From NCBI GenBank assembly GCA_963663675.1, contig OY760498.1, forward strand, positions 558,001 to 622,000: 64,000 nt of DNA. Direction: 5' to 3'. Position 1 is the stretch's first letter; every line of letters begins with the position of its first letter. The notes below the pieces were generated by a model, which was not told the origin of the DNA, did no database searches, and saw only the letters and a list, made by a program, of their open reading frames with translations. Origin of the DNA: CAINVV01 sp963663675. Lineage in GTDB: Bacteria; Bacteroidota; Bacteroidia; Bacteroidales; Prolixibacteraceae. This document shows, one piece after another, positions 27,805 to 36,900 of this stretch. The position numbers were made by a program, and so were the translations under genes.

Positions 27805-27840
27805 AAACCTTGTTGTACCATGACAAGGTTTTTCTTTTTT
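27805..27840 (+). terminator. Intrinsic terminator after the small gene
   Basis: AAACCTTGT (27805-27813) pairs perfectly with ACAAGGTTT (27823-27831) around a 9-base loop and is followed by TTCTTTTTT (27832-27840). Confidence 0.8.
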
Positions 27841-27926
27841 CAAGAATTTATCCCGGCTAGTTCTTATTTTTGTTAAAAGTGATTCAACCCGTTACAGGGC
27901 ATAAAAATTCATAAAAAGACAGGAAA

Positions 27927-28925
27927 ATGAAATGGCTGATTTATTTGAAGAAAGTACTGCGGGGTTTGTTAATTACTATTTTCCTGGCTTCTGCCTTATT
28001 ATTTACCCCGGTATTCATTTCAAAACTATATCCGAAGAAGCTCCCGGTTGGCTATTACTTCATTCCACCTACCATTCTGGCTGTTTACCTGGGCATTGAA
28101 TCACAGACGGATAAACATCCCCCTATCCCCGATGGTGTTGAAGTCTCCAGGGATGTAGAATATAAGAATATCCTGGGTAAATCCCTGAAAATGGATTTTT
28201 ACCGGGGCAGTCATCCCGGCAGTCCGGCCCCCCTGCTGCTGTTTGTTCATGGCGGAGGATGGAATCACGGGACCCGGAACGAGTATCTTGGATATGCCCT
28301 TCATTTTGCCGGAATGGGGTACGTCACAGCTACAGTTTCCTATCGTTTTGCTTCGGATGCGCCGTATCCTGCCTGTATTGAGGATGTTACGGATGCGGTC
28401 CGGTTTATTTTTCAGAATGGAGACAAATATCATTACGATCCGGATAAGGTAGCGATTATCGGCGGATCGGCAGGTGCGCATCTTGCCTTGCTGGCTGCCT
28501 ATGGATGGCACAAGAGTGGCATTGCGAAGGATTCAGTAATGGATTCTCCCGGCAAAAGGAAAATCAAGGCTGTCGTCGACCTTTACGGGCCCACTGATCT
28601 TACTGCTTCCTATGCCAGGGAAAATTATATGGTAGAACGCCTGATTGCCCATAAATACAGCGAAAATCCCGGTTTGTATTCAGAAGCGTCACCCATCGTC
28701 TATGCAGGTAAAGATGCCCCTCCGACACTGATCCTGCACGGTACGAGTGATTCCCTGGTTCCGGTGCGTCAGGCTGAGCTGTTGAAACAGAAGCTCGACA
28801 GCCTGAAAATTCCAAATATATACCGGCCCTTGCCAGGCTGGCCTCATACGATGGACCTGGTGAAAAGAGTGAACGATTATTGTGAAGTAGCCATGGAGGA
28901 TTTTTTTGACAACTTTGTCAAATAG
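27927..28925 (+). CDS. Alpha/beta hydrolase, esterase/lipase type, membrane-anchored
   Basis: A 332-residue protein with an N-terminal hydrophobic segment (about residues 14-35) and perhaps a second near 44-62, so it is exported or anchored. The catalytic parts of a hormone-sensitive-lipase/acetylesterase-type fold are clear: oxyanion motif FVHGGGWNHGT, nucleophile elbow GGSAGAHL, acid Asp in HGTSDSLVP and His in GWPHTMDL. It likely removes acyl groups (acetyl, feruloyl or lipid) from an extracytoplasmic substrate. It has a separate upstream terminator, so it starts its own transcript. Confidence 0.9.
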   Translation: MKWLIYLKKVLRGLLITIFLASALLFTPVFISKLYPKKLPVGYYFIPPTILAVYLGIESQTDKHPPIPDGVEVSRDVEYKNILGKSLKMDFYRGSHPGSPAPLLLFVHGGGWNHGTRNEYLGYALHFAGMGYVTATVSYRFASDAPYPACIEDVTDAVRFIFQNGDKYHYDPDKVAIIGGSAGAHLALLAAYGWHKSGIAKDSVMDSPGKRKIKAVVDLYGPTDLTASYARENYMVERLIAHKYSENPGLYSEASPIVYAGKDAPPTLILHGTSDSLVPVRQAELLKQKLDSLKIPNIYRPLPGWPHTMDLVKRVNDYCEVAMEDFFDNFVK

Positions 28926-29066
28926 CCCTGTTTTAAATTGTCTGACAGGATTTTGATATGATTTCTTCCATTTGCCAGGATGGATAAGAGTATTACTTAA
29001 ACTGACTCCCCGCATTTCACCGATTCCAATTATCGTTTAACTTTATACACTAATAATCATTTTGCT

Positions 29067-30473
29067 ATGAGTGGATTTTTTGGCTGTATTTCAAAGGAGG
29101 ACTGTGTGCTTGATGTTTTTTATGGTACTGATTATCACTCTCATTTAGGTACAAAAAGGGCCGGAGTCGCCTTTTTCTCCCGAGACAAGGGCTGGCAACG
29201 TGCTATACACAGTCTTGAGGACGGAAATTTCAGAAATAAATTTGAAGTAGATATTTCCGGATTCGGAGGAAATATTGGTATTGGAGTAATCAGTGATACC
29301 GAAGCCCAACCCATCCTGGTCACATCGCACCTGGGGAGGTTTGCGGTCGCCACCGTAGCGAAAATTGCCAATATGGCAGAGCTGGAAGAACGGTTCATGA
29401 AAGCCCGCCGGACCTTTTCCGAAACAAGCCAGGGATCTGTAAATCCTACTGAACTGGTGGCTATGCTCATCGCTGAGGGTGAATCTTTTGCCGCCGGCAT
29501 TGAAAATGTTTACAACCTTGTGAAGGGATCCTGTTCCATACTTATTCTGACTGAAGACAGGATTATCGCAGCACGCGACAAATTCGGCAGGACTCCGATA
29601 ATCATCGGTAAAAAAGAGGGTGCCTATGCTGCCAGTTTTGAAACCTGTGCTTTCCCCAACCTGGATTATGAAATTGAAAGATTTCTGGGGCCAGGGGAAA
29701 TTATTTCAATTGATTATGAGGGGCTTGAGCAATTGCGCAAGCCAAATGAAAAGATGCAGATTTGTTCTTTCCTGTGGGTGTATTACGGGTATCCACCTTC
29801 CTTCTATGAGGGGCTGAATGTTGATGAATGCCGCTACAAATGCGGGGCTGCTTTGGCGAAAAACGATAATATTGCGGCCGATTTTGTGGCTGGAATTCCC
29901 GATTCCGGAGTGGGTCATGCCATGGGCTACAGCAACGCGAAAGGGATTCCCTTCAAAAGACCTTATGCCAAATATACTCCAACCTGGCCCAGGAGTTTTA
30001 TGCCCCAGAATCAGGCCATGCGCGATTTGGTGGCAAAAATGAAATTACTTCCCAACAAGGCAATCATAAAAGATAAATGCGGCATTTTCCTGGATGATTC
30101 CATTGTACGCGGAACCCAGCTCAAGGACAACGTCCGCGACCTTCACCATGCCGGAATAAAAGAGGTTCATATGCGAATTGCCTGTCCTCCACTTACTTAT
30201 CCATGCGAATTTCTGAATTTCAGCCGTTCACGTTCGAACCTGGATATGGCAACTCATAAAGCAGTGGAACAGATTGAAGGAATAATAAATCCTGATATGA
30301 GGGAATATTCTGACAGCAGCAATCCCAAATACCATGCAATGGTCGAACAAATTCGTAAAAACCTGGATCTTACTACATTAAAGTTTCAGAAGCTCGACGA
30401 CCTGGTGGAAGCAATCGGTTTGCCCAAGGAAAAGCTGTGTACCCATTGCTGGGACGGATCCAGTTACTTTTGA
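29067..30473 (+). CDS. Amidophosphoribosyltransferase-like protein with altered N-terminal nucleophile
   Basis: The protein has 468 residues. The N-terminal half is a class II glutamine amidotransferase (Ntn) domain, and the C-terminal half a phosphoribosyltransferase with the PRPP loop IFLDDSIVRGTQL. A CxxC pair in CTHCWDG near the C-terminus resembles the cluster-binding cysteines of Bacillus-type PurF. In active PurF the residue after the initiator Met (or exposed by propeptide cleavage) is the catalytic Cys; here the sequence is MSGFFGC, so Ser takes that place. It is probably a PurF paralogue that uses ammonia, uses Ser, or has another role. No purine genes are adjacent. Confidence 0.85.
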   Translation: MSGFFGCISKEDCVLDVFYGTDYHSHLGTKRAGVAFFSRDKGWQRAIHSLEDGNFRNKFEVDISGFGGNIGIGVISDTEAQPILVTSHLGRFAVATVAKIANMAELEERFMKARRTFSETSQGSVNPTELVAMLIAEGESFAAGIENVYNLVKGSCSILILTEDRIIAARDKFGRTPIIIGKKEGAYAASFETCAFPNLDYEIERFLGPGEIISIDYEGLEQLRKPNEKMQICSFLWVYYGYPPSFYEGLNVDECRYKCGAALAKNDNIAADFVAGIPDSGVGHAMGYSNAKGIPFKRPYAKYTPTWPRSFMPQNQAMRDLVAKMKLLPNKAIIKDKCGIFLDDSIVRGTQLKDNVRDLHHAGIKEVHMRIACPPLTYPCEFLNFSRSRSNLDMATHKAVEQIEGIINPDMREYSDSSNPKYHAMVEQIRKNLDLTTLKFQKLDDLVEAIGLPKEKLCTHCWDGSSYF

Positions 30474-30643
30474 CGGATGGAAATCAGGATTCTGAAGTCA
30501 ATTCGAAAATTATTCCGGTTGATATAGGTGATCTTTGGCCTCAGTTGGCGAATTATAGGGCAGGTATAACGCTGGAAGTCCAACAAAATATTATTTTAGC
30601 CAATATTCTTCCCTTTATCAACCAGGAATAAATAAAATTCAGA

Positions 30644-31936
30644 ATGCTAAGAATTAACAAACCTCTCTCCATCTCTTTCCTTTCGCTGGTATTTGTTGTA
30701 TGTCACCCGGCCCTGAAGGCCCAGGATAACTGGACCCATTTTAGGGGAAGTCACCTGGATGGGATTTCGAATGACAGCCTTTCTCCGGTTACCTGGAATG
30801 ATTCAACCAACATAATCTGGAAGACTGATATTCAGGGAAGAGGTTGGTCATCCCCTGTCGTGGAAGGTAACCAGGTATGGGTTACCACTGCCACTGCTGA
30901 TGGGAAAGAGATGTCAGGAATTTGCATCGATTTTACTACCGGCAAGATTGTTTATGACATTGTGCTGTTTAGTCAGGACACCATCTACCACAAGCATCCG
31001 GTGAACAGCTATGCTACTCCGACAGCGTGTATTGAGGAAGGATTTGTATACCTGAATTTTGGAAGTTCAGGAACGGCTTGTGTCAGCACAACGGATGGCA
31101 AAATTGTTTGGAAACGGGATGATCTGAAAGTCGACCATATGCAGGGGACTGGCTCATCTCCAATTATTTACAAAGATTTGCTGATCGTTCATTATGAAGG
31201 CACAGATCAGCAGTTCATCGTAGCCATGAATAAAAGAACCGGAGAAACAGTCTGGCGGGCGGACCGTCCGCATGAATATTATGACCCCCTTCAGCCGGTC
31301 GGTAAAAAAGCCTATGTAACACCTATCGTGATAAATGTCGACGGGAAAGATCTTTTGATATCAAATGGAGCTGCTGTTTGCAATGCCTTCGATGTCCTTA
31401 CCGGCAAAGAGGTATGGCGTATTCCCCAGGGAGAAGATTCTACAATATCAATGCCTGTTTATGAAGATGGAGTCGTTTTCTTTTACACCAGTTTTGTGAC
31501 TCCTGCTCAAGGAGAGAAATATGCCGAGTTGATGGCTGTTAATCCGAAAGGATCAGGAGATATTGGCGGAACCAATGTTCTTTGGCGGGTAAAATCTCCT
31601 GTCTTACAGCTTCTTACTCCACTTGTGAAAGACGGGATCATCTACACGATTGACACCAGGAATAACCTGATAGAAATTGACGCCAAGACAGGTAACACCA
31701 TCTACACAACAAAACTTAAGAGCAAATACAATTCATCGCCGGTTTATGCGGCTGACAAGGTCTATTTTACCTCTGTCAAAGGAGAAACCATTGTTCTGAA
31801 AGCCGGCCGAAATCCTGAAATTGTAGCTGAAAACAACCTTCATGGTGAGGTTTTTGCCACGCCTGCTATTGTCAGGAATTCCATTCTCTTCCGCAATGAA
31901 AAGGCCCTTTACCGGATCGGTGCGAACATTAAGTAA
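30644..31936 (+). CDS. Secreted PQQ-binding-like beta-propeller protein (1)
   Basis: A 430-residue protein with a signal peptide ending HPALKAQ, followed by repeated blades with the W-P/Q-type signatures IIWKTDIQGRGWSSPVVEGNQVWV, GTGSSPIIYKDLLIVHYEG and IDAKTGNTIYTT. It opens with NWTHFRGSHLDG, typical of the secreted PQQ-like proteins common in Bacteroidota and Planctomycetota. These are scaffolds or possible sugar dehydrogenase-like proteins; catalytic residues for PQQ are not evident. It lies 170 bp after the amidotransferase-like gene and may be transcribed with it. Confidence 0.85.
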   Translation: MLRINKPLSISFLSLVFVVCHPALKAQDNWTHFRGSHLDGISNDSLSPVTWNDSTNIIWKTDIQGRGWSSPVVEGNQVWVTTATADGKEMSGICIDFTTGKIVYDIVLFSQDTIYHKHPVNSYATPTACIEEGFVYLNFGSSGTACVSTTDGKIVWKRDDLKVDHMQGTGSSPIIYKDLLIVHYEGTDQQFIVAMNKRTGETVWRADRPHEYYDPLQPVGKKAYVTPIVINVDGKDLLISNGAAVCNAFDVLTGKEVWRIPQGEDSTISMPVYEDGVVFFYTSFVTPAQGEKYAELMAVNPKGSGDIGGTNVLWRVKSPVLQLLTPLVKDGIIYTIDTRNNLIEIDAKTGNTIYTTKLKSKYNSSPVYAADKVYFTSVKGETIVLKAGRNPEIVAENNLHGEVFATPAIVRNSILFRNEKALYRIGANIK

Positions 31937-32110
31937 TTGTTTGCCAGGTACCTCAAAACTACTTTCAGTCAACAGGAAACGAAAGTCCTGTGCTATAAAA
32001 AAAATCAGTGAATAATTCTTATTGCTGTATATCAGGTTAGCTGAATGAGCAAACTATTGAAATTTCATTCAGCAGATAGGATGAACAGACCTTCGTTTTT
32101 ATTAATTGCT

Positions 32111-32118
32111 TACTTTTG
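32111..32118 (+). promoter_or_regulatory. Bacteroidota-type -7 box before START-domain gene
   Basis: TACTTTTG fits TAnnTTTG, 88 bp before the ATG at 32207. The -33 element is not obvious. Confidence 0.5.
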
Positions 32119-32206
32119 CAGCCGTTAATCCGACTGGTAAACAGGTTTTTTACAGCGGAATATTTTAAAGAACGGGCTTTTGGACCCGGGAAAATTATCA
32201 AAACGT

Positions 32207-32812
32207 ATGTTATTTATAAAAATACTGTTGGCCAATATTTTGCTTATTACTTCAACTGAAACCACGGAATGGAAGTTGAGAAGGGACGAGTCTGGGGTTC
32301 AAGTGTATACAAGAAATGTGGCAGGTTCACCTTTTGAAGAGTTCAAAGCTGTGGTTATCATCTCCAACACAACACTGACGGGAGTACTGGATGTTATTAT
32401 GGATGTAAAAATGTACCCTGTTAATTTTCCCAATTGTGGAAGTTCCGAAGTTCTGGTTCAGAAGAGCAAATACGATGATATACACTATATTACTATAGAT
32501 GCCCCCTGGCCGGTTACCAACAGGGATGCCATATATGAAGCGGCAACCACAATTTCAGAGGATGGAAAGCATGCAGTGGTAAAACTGTCACCCCGTGGTG
32601 ATTATATCAAAGAAAAACCGAACTTAATCCGGGTTCACAATGGTTCCGGTTTCTGGGAGCTGGATGAAGTGGAAAAGAACAAAATCCAGGTAGTTTACCA
32701 GTTTCACGCTGATCCTGAAGGTGCAATTCCTGCCTGGATAGCCAACAGTGTTATCGTAATGAATCCCTTGAAAACAATGGAGAGTTTAAGAGAAAAGGCG
32801 AAAAAACTGTAA
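32207..32812 (+). CDS. START-domain (SRPBCC fold) protein
   Basis: From ATG 32207 the protein has 201 residues with a short N-terminal hydrophobic segment (MLFIKILLANILLI), so it may be exported. The rest is a START/Bet v1-like lipid-binding domain: WKLRRDESGVQVYTRN, YPVNFPNCGSSEVL, DAPWPVTNRDAIYEA and PAWIANSVIVMNPLKTMESLR are typical of the bacterial family. These bind hydrophobic ligands such as sterols or lipids; the ligand is not known here. An in-frame TTG at 32180 was not chosen because it adds nine residues before a plausible signal. Confidence 0.85.
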   Translation: MLFIKILLANILLITSTETTEWKLRRDESGVQVYTRNVAGSPFEEFKAVVIISNTTLTGVLDVIMDVKMYPVNFPNCGSSEVLVQKSKYDDIHYITIDAPWPVTNRDAIYEAATTISEDGKHAVVKLSPRGDYIKEKPNLIRVHNGSGFWELDEVEKNKIQVVYQFHADPEGAIPAWIANSVIVMNPLKTMESLREKAKKL

Positions 32813-32866
32813 ATAAATTTCTTGTCCTGTTTTCATATTCTTTTTTTGCATCAATACCTATATCAA

Positions 32867-32924
32867 GAATCCTGTTTTGCAGCTGTTTTTATGATAAGAT
32901 AAAAACAAGTACAAAACAGGATTC
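32867..32924. terminator. Long two-stage hairpin between convergent genes
   Basis: GAATCCTGTTTTG (32867-32879) pairs perfectly with CAAAACAGGATTC (32912-32924). Inside it TGTTTTTAT (32884-32892) pairs with ATAAAAACA (32899-32907) around GATAAG. It separates the convergent START and DUF1080 genes and could terminate both. Confidence 0.6.
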
Positions 32925-32930
32925 AGGAGT

Positions 32931-32950
32931 CCGGGGAAATTTTTTCCCGG
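32931..32950 (-). terminator. Second GC-A/T hairpin before the DUF1080 stop
   Basis: CCGGGGAAA at 32931-32939 pairs with TTTTCCCGG at 32942-32950 through one G-T pair. It lies directly downstream of the DUF1080 gene on the - strand, 15 bp from its stop codon. Confidence 0.45.
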
Positions 32951-32964
32951 GCGGTTAACAACGA

Positions 32965-33609
32965 CTATTTGAGTGGCTTAACCATGATATTTTTGAAGTA
33001 AACGATGCTTTTTGGATCATGGCCCTGTAATGCGAAAGTTCCGGTTGCAATTTTGCGTTCCGGGTGTCCCTTGTAATTTACATTGGCAGGTTCAATATAA
33101 TCCACAACAGTCTTATCGTCCAGCTTAATAACGATATGCTGGCCTTCTACAATTATAGTCATCGTAAACCAGACATTGTCTTTTGTAGGTACTTCTTTGA
33201 GGTCCATGACATCGTACAATCCGCCTGTTCTTTTCCAGTCGGTATGAGAGTTGTTTACCTGGACTTCATAGCCTTTGTCTGGGAAACCAACTTGCTGGTA
33301 CATGGTATGGAAATAGATACCGGAGTTAGCACCCGGTTCAGTCATAACATCGGCCCTCAACTCGAAATTCTTGAAATTGTGATTTTCCACAGGACCATCA
33401 TAGTATAAGTGACTACGAACTCCATGAACAACGATTGCTCCGTCCTTTACTGAGAATGTTCCTTCTTTTTCACTGAATTTCCAGTTATCCAGTGTTTTAC
33501 CATCAAACAGAGATACAAATCCTTTTGGCAGTTTGGCTTTCTTTTCTTTTGGAGCTCCATAACTTTGCAAGCAGACAACGACAAGCAACAAGGCAAGAAT
33601 TTTTTTCAT
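32965..33609 (-). CDS. Secreted DUF1080 protein (3-keto-disaccharide hydrolase family)
   Basis: A 214-residue protein with a signal peptide (MKKILALLLVVVCLQSYG). The single domain has the PF06439 signatures FVSLFDGKTLDNWKF, GANSGIYFH, GYEVQVNN and ATGTFALQGHDPKSIVYFKNI. Members form a concanavalin-like sandwich; some cleave 3-keto-glycosides produced by sugar C3 oxidation. It is a lone gene here; a Gfo/Idh/MocA oxidoreductase, the usual oxidising partner in such pathways, is 22 kb away (55717). Confidence 0.9.
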   Translation of the reverse strand: MKKILALLLVVVCLQSYGAPKEKKAKLPKGFVSLFDGKTLDNWKFSEKEGTFSVKDGAIVVHGVRSHLYYDGPVENHNFKNFELRADVMTEPGANSGIYFHTMYQQVGFPDKGYEVQVNNSHTDWKRTGGLYDVMDLKEVPTKDNVWFTMTIIVEGQHIVIKLDDKTVVDYIEPANVNYKGHPERKIATGTFALQGHDPKSIVYFKNIMVKPLK

Positions 33610-33945
33610 TTTTAATTGAATTTAATTGAATTATTGATTATTACTAAGTTTTCACGGAGCATCCATTACCAGTTTTTGATAAATGTTCATGGATATAAGC
33701 TACGCTGATCTTAATTCCCATTTGATTGCGATCAGGACAGTCTTTGTATTTTGTAGTCTGACTAAACCCAACCGGTAAGGCCTACGAAGTTAACTATTTT
33801 TTTTTATTGGTTTAAAATCCTTCACCAAAGTTGCAGTCTGGATTGATATTTTTTATTGACTGCATTGTGCAAAAAAACAATACATGGAACGATCCAGCCA
33901 TTGATTTCAGATCAACTGTTTTATCGCTGTCAATCAATTGAATGG
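33610..33945 (-). other. Intergenic region without a recognisable gene
   Basis: A 336-bp A+T-rich region between the DUF1080 gene and the end of the giant kinase gene. Only promoter DNA for DUF1080 is expected; no clear box or hairpin was seen. Confidence 0.5.
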
Positions 33946-36900
33946 TTATCTGATATACTCATCGATGACCTTTAGTAAGGCATTAACATCCAAAGGCTTA
34001 GTCAAATATTTTCTGGCACCCAACTGAATTAATCTCTTTTGCTGGGCAGGCATCGCATCCGCACTAATGATCACAACAGGAATGGATCCGGTCGTTTCAT
34101 CTTCCTTGAGAAGACGAAGTGCTTCACTTCCGTGCATATCGGGCAAATTAAGATCAAGAAGAATAAGATCAGGCGAATCTTCCTTCGCACGGGTAAAGGC
34201 CATTCTACCAGAGGTCTCAGTGAGCAGCTGAACTCCGGGACATTCGTTGGATAGTATTTGCTGAACCAGTTCAAGGTTGGAAATGTTATCTTCTATGTAC
34301 AAAACTGTACCCTTTTTAAGTGCCAGTTTCGATTCGAAAATAGCTTTTACTTCTGATTTTCGTGCCTCACTCAACTGACTGTCCACAACGGGAAGTTCAA
34401 TCCAGAATGTACTGCCTTCTCCAAGCACACTTTCGACTCCGTTTTTACCTCCCATAGCTTCCATCAGCTTATGTACGACAGCGAGTCCCAGACCGGTACC
34501 TTCAGTCAATGTCTTTTCGGCTCCAATCCTTTCAAACGGCATAAAAAGTTTGGGAATATCTGCTGCCGGTATTCCGGGGCCAGTGTCCGAAATGGAGATT
34601 TTCAGCATTGCAGAGCCAATAAGGTCTGGCGGTATAATCTTCGTCTCAACGGTAATGGAACCTCCAACTTTGTTGTATTTTACCGCATTGCTAAGAAGGT
34701 TCAGGAGTATTTGCTTTAACCGCTGACGATCAGCATTGACAAAATTTTGATTACTTTCCGAGCTTACCATCGTTATATTAAGATGACGCTTGGATGCCAG
34801 CAACTGGACGCTGTCAATGACTTCGAGGATGATTCCGCTGACCTGTACCGGCTCAATTGACAGAGCGAGGCGGCCCGCCTCAATCCTCGAAATATCAAGA
34901 ATCTCATTGATCAGGTCGAGCAGGTGTTTCCCGCTGTTAATAATATGGTTGACTCCTTTCTTTTGTGCCGGATAAAGTTCTCCCATCTCAAGCAATTGTG
35001 CAAAACCCAGTATTGAATTCATAGGCGTTCTCAACTCATGGCTCATGCGTGAAAGAAATTCGCTTTTAGCCATATTGGCTTGTTCGGCTTCAGTCCTTGC
35101 TTTCACGATTTCTATTTCGGCTTTTTTTCGCTCTTCAATCTCGTTCAGCAGGAACTTATTTAATTTGGCCAACTCTTCCGTACGTGCTATGATCCTCTCT
35201 TCCAGTCCTGCATTAAGTTCGCGAATTTCCTGCTCCGCACGTTTCCTCTTGGTAATGTCGTTAACCAGAACATGCCTTGCGTTCCTATTCTTAAAGGTGA
35301 TGCTGTGCGAATAAATCTCGACATCCATTATTTCGCCGTTTTTCTTCAGATGTCGCCATTCTCCGGCAGAATTGAGGGACTTACTTGTTGCCTGTACATC
35401 CTTTAACAAGGCTTCAATGTCTTCTTTCGGACGGATATCCTTCAGATTCATTTTCAGAAATTCCTCCCTGGAATAACCGTAATGCAGTATTGCAGAGTCA
35501 TTAACTTCCAGGAAAACAAGAGTTTCAAGATCATAAATCCACATGGGCTGAGGATTGTTGACAAACATGAAGCGATACTTTTCCTCGTTTTGTATCAACA
35601 GCTCCTCTGCACGTTTCCTATCAGAGATATCCAGTTTTACAGCAAGATAATTCGTTATTGCTCCTATTGAATCATGGATTGGAGATATTGACACCGTCTC
35701 CCAGTAAAATTCCCCGTTCTTCTTTCTGTTGACCCATTCGCCATGCCATTCCTTACCCGACCGGATAACGCTCCATAGCTCCTGGTAAAGAATTCTATCG
35801 GTCCTCCCGGATTGAAGTATCCTGGAATTCTTCCCGATTACCTCTTCCAGGCTATAGCCTGTCGTCTCTTCAAAAGCACGGTTGGCATATTCAATGTTGC
35901 CCTTCAGGTCTGTTATGACAATGGAAACCGGACTCTGATCAACTGCCAGCGAAAGTTTTTTAATCTCAGTCTCTTTTTGCACCTCCGATGTTATATCGCG
36001 GGATAAGATTATCACCTTATCTTCGTCAAGCGGGGATATGCGCGCTTCAAAATGAGTACTGGGTGAATCAGTCAGGCTGACAGCAAATTCAACAGTTTCA
36101 ACTTCTTTATTAGCAATAACTTTTCCGATTTTTAATAAAAAGAGATCTGCAAGTTCCGGGTTAAACGCCTGACGGATATTGCTTCCAACTATCTCATTCT
36201 GCGGTATCAGTAATTTTTCCGGTTCAGTTGTAATGACTTCCAGGTATTTCCCATTTTTATCAATAACAAAAATCAGGTCGGGAATTCCTTTGATAATGGA
36301 ATTCAACCGCTCATTCTGGTACCTTATTTGCTCCTCATCCCTTTTCTTTTCAGTGATATCAAGAAATACCACGATCCCGAACTTCACTTTTCCTTCCTCA
36401 TCCAGGATGGGAGCAGCATTCCCTAAAACGATATGGTCTTCCTGGTGATCACTTCTGATTATAAACTCTTCACTGACAGTCTCACTATTGAGAATTGCCC
36501 TGGCCAGGGGAATGTCCTTTTGGTTATATGGTTCTCCGTTCAACCGCAGAATATTCCCGACCAAAGAATAATCTTCCAACACAAACTTATCACTTTTTCC
36601 CGTGCCCGGTGTGCCACTGATCTGTGTGGCAGCCTTGTTGGCGTAGAGCAATTTCCCGCCTGGTGCCTCTGCGATTACTATACCTGCCTGACTATTGTCG
36701 AAAGCGGCCTGCAGCATGGCCTTAGTGGCATTTAGTTCCAATTCCAGCTGCTTACTGTTGGTGATGTCGTAGTTAACCCCTACCATCCGTACAACTTCAC
36801 CTTCCTTGTCTCTGAATACCTGCCCTTTGGCTTTAAGCCAGTGGACAGTTCTATCGGGCCAAACCACCCGGAATTCTGTTTCATAGGGTATTTCCCCGGC

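Noticed and set aside
30437..30631. 64-codon frame after the PurF-like gene
   Set aside because: It starts inside the gene in another frame, has no start codon in the intergenic part and no recognised similarity, although its sequence after the stop is somewhat protein-like.
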